Source: Glycomyces sp. TRM65418 (GTDB lineage: Bacteria > Actinomycetota > Actinomycetes > Mycobacteriales > Micromonosporaceae). Taken from it: a DNA stretch of 64,000 nt. Location of the stretch: NCBI RefSeq assembly GCF_019710475.1, contig NZ_JAJFAX010000010.1:1-64000 (forward strand), read 5' to 3'. Made by a program: the position numbers and the translations under genes. Below are positions 7,887 to 16,253 of the stretch, one piece after another. Position 1 is the stretch's first letter, and each line of letters begins with the position of its first letter. A model generated the notes under the pieces. The model had not been told where the DNA came from and did not search any database. It saw only the letters and a program-made list of their open reading frames with translations.

Positions 7887-8555
7887 CTAGCCGAGGGTGC
7901 GCAGGTAGGCGAGGTCGACGCCGTCGAGGGTGTCGAGGCGCAGGACTTCGAGGTCCGCGGGGAGCTCGACTTCGCTGGGGATCGCGAGGGTGACCGCCCC
8001 CGCCGCGAGAGCGGAGCCCACTCCCGAGACCGAGTCCTCCAGGGCCACGCAGCGCTCGATGTCGACGCCGAGCTTCTCGGCGGCGGTGCGGTAGGGCTCG
8101 GGGTCGGGTTTGCGCTGGTCGACCTCATCGCCGCACACGGTGATGTCGAAGCGGTCGGGTCCCATCCGGCCGATGATGATCTCGGCCAGCTCGCGCGGGG
8201 TCGAGGTCACCAGTGCGGTGGGGACGCCGGCGGCGCGCGCCTCCAGGAGGAGCTCCTGCGCGCCGGGCTTCCAGTCGACGCCCTCCGCGAAGAGCTGCTT
8301 CATGCGCCGGCGCAGCCACATCACGCGCTCGGGGGCTTCGGTGAGCGGACGGCCGAGGCTCTCGAGGAGCATGGTGACCGAGTCGTCCTCGTTGGTGCCG
8401 ACCATGCGGGCGCGGACGGCCGGGTCCAGGGTGCCGCCGAGGAGTCGGGCGAGTTCCTCGATGCCGGTGTCCCAGACGCGCTCGCTGTCCACGAGGGTGC
8501 CGTCCATGTCGAAGAGCACGGCTTGCGGGAACACGGCATTCGGTAGGTCGTTCAC
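7887..8555 (-). CDS. HAD-superfamily phosphatase, beta-phosphoglucomutase-like
   Basis: The 222-residue protein has all HAD motifs in order: motif I DMDGTLVDSE near residue 16, motif II TSTPRE near 117, and motif III-IV KPDPEPYRTAAEKLG with VALEDSVSGVGSALAAG. A four-helix cap lies between motifs I and II, as in beta-phosphoglucomutase and the YniC/GPP-type sugar phosphatases. It should hydrolyse or isomerise small phosphorylated metabolites in the cytosol. It sits between the DUF2087 gene and thymidine kinase without obvious functional linkage. Confidence 0.9.
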   Translation of the reverse strand: MNDLPNAVFPQAVLFDMDGTLVDSERVWDTGIEELARLLGGTLDPAVRARMVGTNEDDSVTMLLESLGRPLTEAPERVMWLRRRMKQLFAEGVDWKPGAQELLLEARAAGVPTALVTSTPRELAEIIIGRMGPDRFDITVCGDEVDQRKPDPEPYRTAAEKLGVDIERCVALEDSVSGVGSALAAGAVTLAIPSEVELPADLEVLRLDTLDGVDLAYLRTLG

Positions 8556-8642
8556 GCTGCCAACAGTACGGGCGGCATCCGTGGAGGGCCGAGGCTCGCG
8601 GTCCGGCCGCGAGGCGGCTCACAGGGCCGTGCGGCGGTCGGC

Positions 8643-9200
8643 TCAGGCGAGGCCGGCGCGGTGGTGGCGGCGGCACAGGACCGTGTAGGAGTCCATGTCG
8701 CCGACTTCGACGACGTCGCCGGAGAAGACCATGACGCCCTCGCGCACGCGGGCGTTGTGCGTGCCGCGCTCGCCGCACCAGCAGTTGACGCGCACGGGCA
8801 GCTCCTCGACGCGGTCGGCGAGTTCGATGAGGCGCTGGGTGGCCGGGAAGAGGCGGCCGAGGAAGTCGGTCTTGAGCCCGAAGGCGTAGACGTCCAGCTG
8901 CAGGCCGTCGACGGCGTCGGCGAGGTGGTTGATCTGCTTCGGGGCTTCGAGGAACTGGACCTCGTCGACGATCACGTAGGGCGGTTTGATGGCCGCGAGG
9001 TCGTCGTAGATGTCGAACCCGGGCTTGACCTCGCGGGCCTCGTGGCTGAGGCCGATGCGGCTGGAGACGACGCCTTCGCCGCCGCGGTCCATCGAGGTGT
9101 AGACGACGCCCTCGCCGCCGAGGGAGTGGTGGTACTGGAGTGCGAGGGTGGACTTTCCGGCGTCCATGACACCGAGATAGGCGACGAGTTCGTGCGACAT
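8643..9200 (-). CDS. tdk: Thymidine kinase, type II
   Basis: The 185-residue enzyme phosphorylates thymidine to dTMP using ATP in the salvage pathway. The P-loop GVMDAGKST spans residues 10-18, the catalytic/Walker B motif VDEVQF holds Glu80, and the zinc ribbon of the lasso domain uses Cys140, Cys142, Cys176 and probably His179. Length and motif order match bacterial type II thymidine kinases. His179 replaces the fourth zinc cysteine of many homologues, a change also common in the family. It follows metH on the same strand but is separated from it by a hairpin. Confidence 0.95.
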   Translation of the reverse strand: MSHELVAYLGVMDAGKSTLALQYHHSLGGEGVVYTSMDRGGEGVVSSRIGLSHEAREVKPGFDIYDDLAAIKPPYVIVDEVQFLEAPKQINHLADAVDGLQLDVYAFGLKTDFLGRLFPATQRLIELADRVEELPVRVNCWCGERGTHNARVREGVMVFSGDVVEVGDMDSYTVLCRRHHRAGLA

Positions 9201-9254
9201 GCCTCCATCGTGCCGGGCCGCTCGAACGCGGGTCGAGGCGGTGGCGGGCGCGGT

Positions 9255-9279
9255 GCCCGACGCCCTAAGCGCGTCGGGC
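9255..9279. terminator. Hairpin downstream of metH
   Basis: Nine-base perfect arms (GCCCGACGC and complement) with a 7-base loop lie 12 bases past the metH stop on the minus strand. It probably ends the metH transcript before thymidine kinase. Confidence 0.6.
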
Positions 9280-9290
9280 CCCTGCGTCGC

Positions 9291-12200
9291 CTATTTCGCG
9301 TTGAAGTAGCTCGCCTCCGGGTGGTGGAGGACGATCGCGTCGGTGGACTGCTCCGGGTGGAGCTGGTCCCCCTCGGACAGTTCCACGCCGATGCGGTCGG
9401 CGCCGAGCAGGTCCACGAGGGTCGCCCGGTCGGCGAGCTCGGGGCAGGCCGGGTACCCGAAGGAGTAGCGGCAGCCGCGGAAGTCGACGTCGAGGATGCC
9501 CTTGAGGTCACCGGGGTCGGCGTCGCCGACGGTGCCGCCGCCGGGCAGGACCCATTCGCGGCGGATGCGGCGGTGCCAGTACTCGGCGAGGGACTCGGTG
9601 AGCTGCACGGTGAGGCCGTGGACCTCCAGGTAGTCGCGGTAGGCGTTGGCCTGGAACAGCTCGTTGGTGTACTCGGAGACCTTGGATCCCAAGGTGACCA
9701 GCTGCATGCCGAGCACGTCGAGCCGCTCGCCGTCCTTGGCGCGGAAGAAGTCCGACAGGCACAGGCGCCGGCCCTGCCGCTGGCGCGGGAAGGTGAAGCG
9801 CGCGCGCTCGGCGTGGCCGTTCTCGTCGAGGACGACGAGGGTGTTGCCCTCGGAGTAGGCCGGAAGGTACCCGTAGACGACCTTCGCCTCGATGACGTTG
9901 TCGGTGGCGAGCCGGTCGAGCCAGTAGCGCAGGCGCGGGCGGCCCTCGGTCTCCACCAGTTCCTCGTAGGAGGGGCCGTCGCCGCGCGTGGGCTTGAGGC
10001 CCCACTGGCCGAGGAACGTGGCGCGCTCGTCGAGCATCGCGGCGTACTCGGCCAGCGCGATGCCCTTGACGACGCGGGAGCCGTAGAAGGGCGGCACGGG
10101 GACGTCGACGTCGGTGGCGACGTCGGAGCGCACCGAGGTGTCGTCGAGGTCGGGCAGGGTCTCCTTGACGAGGGTGGCCTGCTTGGCGCGGCGTTCGCGG
10201 CGCTTGGCGATCTTCGCCTCGTGCTCGGCGTCGGTGAGCTCGACGCCGGTGCGGCGGGCGGTCATGACGCGGTCCATGAGCGCGAGGCCTTCGAAGGCGT
10301 CGCGGGCGTAGTGGACCTGGCCGCCCTCGAACATCTCGCGCAGGTCGTCTTCGACGTAGGCGCGGGTGAGGGCGGCGCCGCCGAGGAGGACGGGCCAGCG
10401 CCGGTGGAGGCTGCGGGCCATCATCTCGGCGAGGTTGTCCTTCATGATGACGGTGGACTTGACGAGCAGGCCGCTCATGCCGATGACATCGGCCCGGTGC
10501 TCTTCGGCCGCGTCGAGGATGGCGTTGATGGGCTGCTTGATGCCGAGGTTGACGACGGTGTAGCCGTTGTTGGACAGGATGATGTCGACGAGGTTCTTGC
10601 CGATGTCGTGGACGTCGCCGCGGACGGTGGCGAGCACGATGGTGCCCTTGTCGGTGGTGTCGGCCTTGTCCATGTGGGGTTCGAGGTGGGCGACGGCGAA
10701 CTTCATGGCCTCGGCGGACTGGAGGACGAACGGCAGCTGCATCTGGCCGGAGCCGAAGCGGTCGCCGACGACCTTCATGCCTTCGAGGAGGTGCTCGTTG
10801 ATGATCTCGAGCGGCGTCCTGCCTTCGGCGAGGGCGGCGTCGAGATCGGCGTCCATGCCGTTCTTGTCGCCGTCGACGATGCGCTGGGCGAGGCGTTCGC
10901 CGAGCGGGAGGGCGGCGAGGGCTTCGGCGCGGGCCTCCTTGGTGCCGGCGAGGCTGACGCCGTCGAAGATCTCGATGAGCTTCTGGAGCGGGTCGTAGTC
11001 CCCGCCGCGGCGGTCGTAGACCATGTCGAGGGCGACCTGCCGCTGCTCCTCGGGGATCGAGGCCATGGGCAGGATCTTCGAGGAGTGGACGATCGCGCTG
11101 GTGAGCCCGGCCTGGACGCATTCGTGGAGGAACACGGAGTTGAGGACCTGGCGGGCGGCCGGGTTGAGGCCGAAGGAGATGTTGGAGATGCCGAGCGTGA
11201 AGTTGACGCCGGGGTAGCGGCGTGCGATCTCGCGGATGGCCTCGATGGTCTCGAGCCCGTCGCGGCGGGTCTCCTCCTGGCCGGTGGAGATCGGGAAGGT
11301 GAGGGCGTCGACGAAGATGTCCTCGATCTTCATGCCGTAGGTGCCGGTGAGGTCGTCGATGAGGCGGGCGGCGACGCGGACCTTCCAGTCGCGGTCGCGG
11401 GCCTGGCCCTCCTCGTCGATGCAGAGGGCGACGACGCCCGCGCCGTGCTCGGCGGCGAGGGGCATGATCCGCCGATAGCGGGAGTTCGGGCCGTCGCCGT
11501 CCTCGAAGTTGACGGAGTTGATGATGCATTTGCCGCCGAGGGCGTCGAGGCCGGCTTCGATGACGTTCGGCTCGGTGGAGTCGAGCATGATCGGCAGCGT
11601 CGAGGCGGTGGCGAAGCGGGAGGCGAGGACGCGCATGTCCTCGGCGCCGTCGCGGCCGACGTAGTCGACGCAGAGGTCGAGGAGGTGGGAGCCGCCGCCC
11701 GCCTGCTCGCGGGCGATCTCGACGCAGCGGTCGTAGTCGGCGGCGAGCATGGCGTCGCGGAAGGCCTTGGAGCCGTTGGCGTTGGTGCGCTCGCCGACGT
11801 TGAGGATCGAGGCGTCCTGCAGGTACGGGACGTGGTGGTAGGAGGAGGAGACGCCCGGTTCGAGGATCGGGGTGCGCTCCTTGGGCTTGACCAGGTCCTC
11901 GGGGGCGCCGCCGAGGCGGGCGCGGACGGCGCGGATGTGGTCGGGGGTGGTGCCGCAGCAGCCGCCGACGAGGTTGACGCCGTAGTTCTTGACGAAGTCC
12001 TCGTGGGCGTCGGCCAGCTCGTCGGGGGTGAGCGGGTAGACCGCGCCGTTCGGGCCGAGCGTGGGGAGTCCGGCGTTGGGCATGACCGAGATCGGGACCG
12101 GCGAGTGGCGGGAGAGGTAGCGCAGGTGCTCGCTCATCTCGGCGGGGCCGGTGGCGCAGTTGAGGCCGATGAGGTCGATGCCGAGGGCGGCGAGGCTGGT

Positions 12201-12830
12201 GAGGGCCGCGCCGATCTCGCCGCCGACGAGCATGGTGCCGGTGGTCTCGACGGTGACCTGGGCGATGATCGGGACGTTCGTGCCGAGGTCGGCGTTGGCG
12301 CGCTTGGCGCCGATGACGGCGGCCTTGGCCTGGAGCAGGTCCTGGGCGGTCTCGACCAGGAGGGCGTCGGCGCCGCCTTCGATGAGGCCGGCGGAGCATT
12401 CCCGGTAGTGGTCGCGCAGGAGCGCGAACGGCGCGTGGCCGAGGGTGGGCAGGCGGGTGCCGCCGCCCATGGAGCCGAGGACGAACCGGGGCCACTCGGG
12501 GGTCGCGTACTCGTCGGCCTTCCGGCGGGCGAGGGTCGCGGCGGCGCGGGCGAGCTCGCGGGCGCGGTCGACGATGTCGTATTCGACGAGGCCGCCGTAG
12601 TTGGCGTTGAAGCTGTTGGTCTCGACGCAGTCGGCGCCCGCGGCGAGGTAGGCGTCGTGGATGCCGAGCACGATGTCGGGGCGGGTCAGGCAGAGGATGT
12701 CCGAGAGGCCTTCGTGCCCGTCGTAGTCCTCCATCGTCGGGTCGAAGGTCTGCAGCATGGTGCCCATGCCCCCGTCGGCGATGACGACGCGGCGGCTGAG
12801 GACATCGAGGAAAAGACTCTTCGCAGACAC
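9291..12830 (-). CDS. metH: Cobalamin-dependent methionine synthase
   Basis: The 1179-residue protein transfers a methyl group from methyltetrahydrofolate via cobalamin to homocysteine. All modules are present in order: the homocysteine domain (zinc motif GGCCGT near residue 300), the pterin-binding domain, the cobalamin cap, the B12-binding domain with the cobalt-ligand motif RGDVHDIGKN, and the C-terminal SAM-dependent reactivation domain with RGCRYSFGYPACPEL. The GTG at 12830 (Met-Ser-Ala-Lys) gives normal family length; the frame is open further upstream but that part runs across the promoter of the plus-strand gene. No cobalamin riboswitch was recognised in the short upstream region. Confidence 0.95.
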   Translation of the reverse strand: MSAKSLFLDVLSRRVVIADGGMGTMLQTFDPTMEDYDGHEGLSDILCLTRPDIVLGIHDAYLAAGADCVETNSFNANYGGLVEYDIVDRARELARAAATLARRKADEYATPEWPRFVLGSMGGGTRLPTLGHAPFALLRDHYRECSAGLIEGGADALLVETAQDLLQAKAAVIGAKRANADLGTNVPIIAQVTVETTGTMLVGGEIGAALTSLAALGIDLIGLNCATGPAEMSEHLRYLSRHSPVPISVMPNAGLPTLGPNGAVYPLTPDELADAHEDFVKNYGVNLVGGCCGTTPDHIRAVRARLGGAPEDLVKPKERTPILEPGVSSSYHHVPYLQDASILNVGERTNANGSKAFRDAMLAADYDRCVEIAREQAGGGSHLLDLCVDYVGRDGAEDMRVLASRFATASTLPIMLDSTEPNVIEAGLDALGGKCIINSVNFEDGDGPNSRYRRIMPLAAEHGAGVVALCIDEEGQARDRDWKVRVAARLIDDLTGTYGMKIEDIFVDALTFPISTGQEETRRDGLETIEAIREIARRYPGVNFTLGISNISFGLNPAARQVLNSVFLHECVQAGLTSAIVHSSKILPMASIPEEQRQVALDMVYDRRGGDYDPLQKLIEIFDGVSLAGTKEARAEALAALPLGERLAQRIVDGDKNGMDADLDAALAEGRTPLEIINEHLLEGMKVVGDRFGSGQMQLPFVLQSAEAMKFAVAHLEPHMDKADTTDKGTIVLATVRGDVHDIGKNLVDIILSNNGYTVVNLGIKQPINAILDAAEEHRADVIGMSGLLVKSTVIMKDNLAEMMARSLHRRWPVLLGGAALTRAYVEDDLREMFEGGQVHYARDAFEGLALMDRVMTARRTGVELTDAEHEAKIAKRRERRAKQATLVKETLPDLDDTSVRSDVATDVDVPVPPFYGSRVVKGIALAEYAAMLDERATFLGQWGLKPTRGDGPSYEELVETEGRPRLRYWLDRLATDNVIEAKVVYGYLPAYSEGNTLVVLDENGHAERARFTFPRQRQGRRLCLSDFFRAKDGERLDVLGMQLVTLGSKVSEYTNELFQANAYRDYLEVHGLTVQLTESLAEYWHRRIRREWVLPGGGTVGDADPGDLKGILDVDFRGCRYSFGYPACPELADRATLVDLLGADRIGVELSEGDQLHPEQSTDAIVLHHPEASYFNAK

Positions 12831-12932
12831 GGGGTCAAGGGTACTTGCGGGTGCCGCTGAGTGGGAAGGGCGTTTCACAGGATGGGCATCGTGTCGGGTG
12901 AAGATCACACCGGGACGAATAGGATGACGGGC

Positions 12933-13691
12933 ATGGAGTTCCTCGTACCTCTCGTGTTCTTCGCCATCGGCGTCTACGTCCTGTACTGGACCGTCCGATA
13001 CGCCGTTCGGCACGCGCTCGAAGACGCCGACGAGCGCCGGCGCGAACGCCGCGAGGCCGTGGGGCCGGCGACCCGTCGCGAGCCCGGAGGCGCCGACGAG
13101 GCTGAGGATCACCGTGGGGCCGACGGCCGGGACGGGCGCGGCACCGGGTCGTTACGCCCTCCCTCGAAGGGACGCCATGGACGGTCAATAGTGGACCGAA
13201 GTGGCCGATCCCGCGCGGCTCCGCGAGATCGTCGGCGACGTGATGCCCCGGGCCGGCGCGAGACGCTGCGGATCAACGGGCGCGCCCGCATCGTCTCGGA
13301 CGCGCCCTTCTTCGCGGACATGGTCGTCGAGGGCCACCGGCCGATCCTCGCGCTCGTGGTCGAGATCGACGCGAGCTACTTCCACTGCGGCAGGTCGGCC
13401 GTGCGGTCCGGCGTCCGGAGACGTGGAACCCCGACGCGCCGCCCTCCCACGCGCGGATGCTCAAGGAGACCCAGGTGGTCGAGCGAACCCTCGACGAGCT
13501 CGCCGAGTACTACGGCGAGCAGTACGAGAGGCAGCTCTGCTAACCGGCGCTACCCGCCGACGCCGGCCTCGGCCTTGAGCCGTTCGATCGACTCGTCGTC
13601 GCAGGTCGCCCAGAACTCCCCCACGACGTCCTCCAGCCGGTCCATCGACCCGGCGTCGAAGAGCTTGTCCTGGTACTTGGTGATGTCGTAG
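12933..13691 (+). CDS. Possible small membrane protein with unresolved 3' end
   Basis: The first 20 residues after ATG 12933 form one clear membrane helix (FLVPLVFFAIGVYVLYW), followed by a charged stretch (ALEDADERRRERRE). This looks like a genuine small single-pass protein, with AGGA eight bases upstream. The frame then stays open with no stop through the decayed PPOX-like gene and into the antisense of the phenylalanine hydroxylase gene, stopping only at 13691. The distal 180 or so codons are probably not real, and the original stop may have been lost. Function unknown. Confidence 0.3.
   Translation: MEFLVPLVFFAIGVYVLYWTVRYAVRHALEDADERRRERREAVGPATRREPGGADEAEDHRGADGRDGRGTGSLRPPSKGRHGRSIVDRSGRSRAAPRDRRRRDAPGRRETLRINGRARIVSDAPFFADMVVEGHRPILALVVEIDASYFHCGRSAVRSGVRRRGTPTRRPPTRGCSRRPRWSSEPSTSSPSTTASSTRGSSANRRYPPTPASALSRSIDSSSQVAQNSPTTSSSRSIDPASKSLSWYLVMS
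13201..13543 (+). pseudogene. Decayed pyridoxamine-phosphate-oxidase-like (PPOX) gene
   Basis: Pieces of one flavin-reductase/PPOX-like family (MSMEG_1061 type) appear in order but in three reading frames. DPARLREIVGDVMPR (frame starting at 13201) is the family N-terminus. ETLRINGRARIVSDAPFF through ILALVVEIDASYFHCG (about 13261-13405) is the core. RPETWNPDAPPSHARML through EYYGEQYE, with stop TAA 13541-13543, is the C-terminus. About 70 central residues expected between the first two pieces are missing, and a frameshift near 13410-13425 separates the last two. The gene therefore carries an internal deletion and a frameshift. Sequencing error could explain the frameshift but not the deletion. 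Confidence 0.75.
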
Positions 13692-14446
13692 TCGATCGTG
13701 CCCATCGTCACCAGGTCCAGCGGCAGGATCCGCATGCCCCGGAACTCGTCGATCTCCCCGTAGGAGGAGAGGATGCCCGCGCCGTAGGCCTTGAGGCCGT
13801 CCTTCTCGCTCATCACCCCGAATTCGAGGGTGAACCAGAAGACGCGGGAGACGAACTCGAGCGCGTCCTCGGAGTGGACGCGGCGGGCCGCCTCGCCGGC
13901 GACGCGGTAGAGCGCGGCGAAGCGCGGTGACGCGAGGGCGTTGGCGTGGCCGATGACCTCGTGGATGACGTCCGGCTCGGGCGTGTACAGCGGCACCGAG
14001 TGGTGGCGGATGTACTGGGTCGCGTGGAACTTCCCCTCGGCGAGCACCCCGTAGAACTCGCGCAGCGGCACCAGCCCGGCGGCGGGCAGGTAGCTGAACC
14101 CGGTGAGCGGCTCGAGGGCCTCGGAGACCTCGTGGAGCTGCGGGATGTGGTCGGCGGGGAGCTTGAGTCGCTCGGCGCCCTCCAGGTACTCGTGTGCGGC
14201 CAGGGCCTGGTGCTTCACGGCGAGTTCGGCGCTGACCAGCCGCCATATCTCGTGTTCGGTGTCGGTATAGGAAACGGTCGGCATGGGTAGGCCGGGTTTC
14301 CAATCCAATGCGAGGGCCGCGATGGCGTTGCGCCGTTCGCGGTACTCGGGGTCGGCGAAGCCCGGGTGGTTCTCACCCAGTTCCACGACGACCGTGCCGT
14401 CGGCGTCGGTGTTGACCGGCGCGAAGTACTGTCCTTCTTCGAACAT
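13550..14446 (-). CDS. phhA: Phenylalanine 4-monooxygenase (aromatic amino acid hydroxylase)
   Basis: The 298-residue enzyme hydroxylates phenylalanine to tyrosine with tetrahydropterin and oxygen at a mononuclear iron. The facial triad is visible: His162 and His167 in VIHEVIGHANA and Glu208 in FTLEFG, with the same 46-residue separation between first His and Glu as in the Chromobacterium enzyme. The protein lacks a regulatory ACT domain, as is normal for bacterial forms. It lies downstream of hypX on the same strand, 69 bases apart. No pterin carbinolamine dehydratase gene is nearby. Confidence 0.93.
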   Translation of the reverse strand: MFEEGQYFAPVNTDADGTVVVELGENHPGFADPEYRERRNAIAALALDWKPGLPMPTVSYTDTEHEIWRLVSAELAVKHQALAAHEYLEGAERLKLPADHIPQLHEVSEALEPLTGFSYLPAAGLVPLREFYGVLAEGKFHATQYIRHHSVPLYTPEPDVIHEVIGHANALASPRFAALYRVAGEAARRVHSEDALEFVSRVFWFTLEFGVMSEKDGLKAYGAGILSSYGEIDEFRGMRILPLDLVTMGTIDYDITKYQDKLFDAGSMDRLEDVVGEFWATCDDESIERLKAEAGVGG

Positions 14447-14515
14447 AAGGACAGTCCATCAGGTGGGAACGCGCCTGTCAACGCAGTCGCGAGACTGGCA
14501 AACCCTGTCCAGGCG

Positions 14516-16171
14516 CTAACGGAACCGGAGCTTCGCCGGGGTCTCGGTCGGGGCGGCCTTGCCGAGGAAGGCGCGGCGCTTGGCGTGGAAGCCGTGGCGG
14601 TCGTCGAACATGTCGCGGGCCATCTCGGCCAGCTCGATGGTCTGGTAGTACGACATCGGCTTGGCCTCGGCGCGGCGGCGGGCCTTCGCGGCGTACATGC
14701 GCCCGCGGGTGACCGGCTCGTTGTAGCCGACCGCCACGGCGCGCAGCCAGCGCTGGAACTCGTTCCAGTCGCGCGGGCCGACCGCGCCGATGAGGCCGAT
14801 CCGGGCCGCCTCGTCCGCCGAGATCGGGAGCTTGTCACCGAGGAGGCGGGCGGCGGTCGACGCGCCGACGCGGTCGGCGACCGACCAGGTGTGCAGCTCG
14901 GAGCCGTAGATGCCCATGTCGTAGTACGGGTTGAGGACGACGCCGTCGCGGGCGACGGTGACGTCGGCGCAGAGGCCGGTCATGACGCCGCCCGCGCCCG
15001 CGTTCGCCGAGAAGGCGGCGACGGTGAGCTGGTCGGCCTGGGCGATGGCGAGGCACAGCTCGTCGATCGCGTTGATGTTGGCCCACGCCTCGGCGGCGGG
15101 GTCGGGCGCGGCGTCGATGACGCCGAGGTGGATGCCGTTGGAGAAGGCGTGCTCGGTGCCGGTGACGACGAGGATGCGGGTGTCCTCGGCGAGGGCCTTC
15201 TCGACCGCCGCGGTGAGGCGGCGGCACTGCTCGGTGTGCATGGCGCCGTTGTAGGACCGGATGGTCAGGAAGCCGATGTCGCCGTCGCGGCGGTAGACGG
15301 ACTCGGCGAGCGCCTGGGGGGCGGCCCTGAAGGGCGCGGCCGACGCGTCGATGACCATGGCGGCCGGGAGCTTCGGGCCGCGCTTGCGCTCCAGGAGCGC
15401 GGCGTAACCGACCCAGAGGGTGCCGCGGCCGGTGGCGAAGGCGATGGACTCGCAGTCGCGGCCGACGATCGTGCCGGGCGAGGCGCCGGTGTCCTCGTCG
15501 GTGGGGACGGCGTCGAAGAGGCAGTAGGTGCGGCCCTCGAAGTCCACGGGCGCGCCGGGAGCGCCGTCGGCGGCGGCGATGCGGCGGGCGAGGTCGCGGG
15601 CCGGTGCGCGCCAGTCGAGCGCGAAGGCGGCGCGGCGCAGCAGCGGGAGCTCTCCGGTGCCGGGCACGGCGCGGGGGTGCTCCTCGGCGGGCACGGGGCG
15701 GGCCCCGGCGGCGACCTTGCGGACCACGGTCTCGACGCATTCCATGGCGGCGTCGGCTACGCGGCTGTTGTAGAGCGCGGACTTGGTGATGCCTTCGGGG
15801 ACCTCGAATGTGGACGTCGCCCAGATGGGGCCGGCGTCCATCTCCTCCACCGCCGAGAGCGCGGTGACGCCCCAGCGCGGCCCCTGCCCGAGCAGGGTGT
15901 GGTCGAGCGAGGAGGGGCCGCGGTCGCCGACGGGGCCGGGGTGGACGATCACGGTGGTCCAGCGACGCCAGACCTCCTCGGGCACCCGGTGCTTGAGGAA
16001 GGGGCACAGGATGAGGTCGGGGTCGATCCGCTCGACCTCGCGGATGAGCGACTCGGGCTCGGCGTGCGCGGGCGCGAGTTCGACGCCGACCTCGTGGCCC
16101 TGCTCCCGCAGGGTGCACCACACGCGCTGGGTGAGGCCGTTGAAAGCGGACGCCAGCAGCAGGATCTTCAA
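14516..16171 (-). CDS. hypX: HypX/HoxX hydrogenase-maturation protein (CO synthesis)
   Basis: The 551-residue protein fuses an N-terminal formyltransferase-like domain (about 1-270, with ILCPFLKHRVPE and VIVHPGPVGDRGPSSLDH) to an enoyl-CoA-hydratase/crotonase-like domain (about 290-551, with YNGAMHTEQCRRL, VVTGTEHAFSNGIHLG and SANAGAGGVMTGL). This is the architecture of HypX, which makes the active-site CO ligand of NiFe hydrogenase from formyl-tetrahydrofolate through formyl-CoA. The TTG at 16171 has TGGAG just upstream and gives family length; a longer frame reaches 16243. No hydrogenase or hypA-F gene lies within the window, so its partner enzyme is elsewhere or lost. Confidence 0.9.
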   Translation of the reverse strand: MKILLLASAFNGLTQRVWCTLREQGHEVGVELAPAHAEPESLIREVERIDPDLILCPFLKHRVPEEVWRRWTTVIVHPGPVGDRGPSSLDHTLLGQGPRWGVTALSAVEEMDAGPIWATSTFEVPEGITKSALYNSRVADAAMECVETVVRKVAAGARPVPAEEHPRAVPGTGELPLLRRAAFALDWRAPARDLARRIAAADGAPGAPVDFEGRTYCLFDAVPTDEDTGASPGTIVGRDCESIAFATGRGTLWVGYAALLERKRGPKLPAAMVIDASAAPFRAAPQALAESVYRRDGDIGFLTIRSYNGAMHTEQCRRLTAAVEKALAEDTRILVVTGTEHAFSNGIHLGVIDAAPDPAAEAWANINAIDELCLAIAQADQLTVAAFSANAGAGGVMTGLCADVTVARDGVVLNPYYDMGIYGSELHTWSVADRVGASTAARLLGDKLPISADEAARIGLIGAVGPRDWNEFQRWLRAVAVGYNEPVTRGRMYAAKARRRAEAKPMSYYQTIELAEMARDMFDDRHGFHAKRRAFLGKAAPTETPAKLRFR

Positions 16172-16253
16172 TTCGACTCCAGGAGGAATGGGGAGTCGGC
16201 CACGCTCAACTGTGAGCGTACCGATACTCGGCAATTCGCACAATCAGCGCGTG

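Noticed and set aside
8661-12860. 1399-codon open frame on the plus strand
   Set aside because: It is entirely antisense to metH and thymidine kinase. Its translation is Val/Gly/Asp/Glu-rich, as GC-rich shadow frames are, and no domain is recognisable.
14516-16171. Methionyl-tRNA formyltransferase
   Set aside because: The N-terminal domain resembles formyltransferases, but the fused crotonase-like C-terminal half is specific to HypX.
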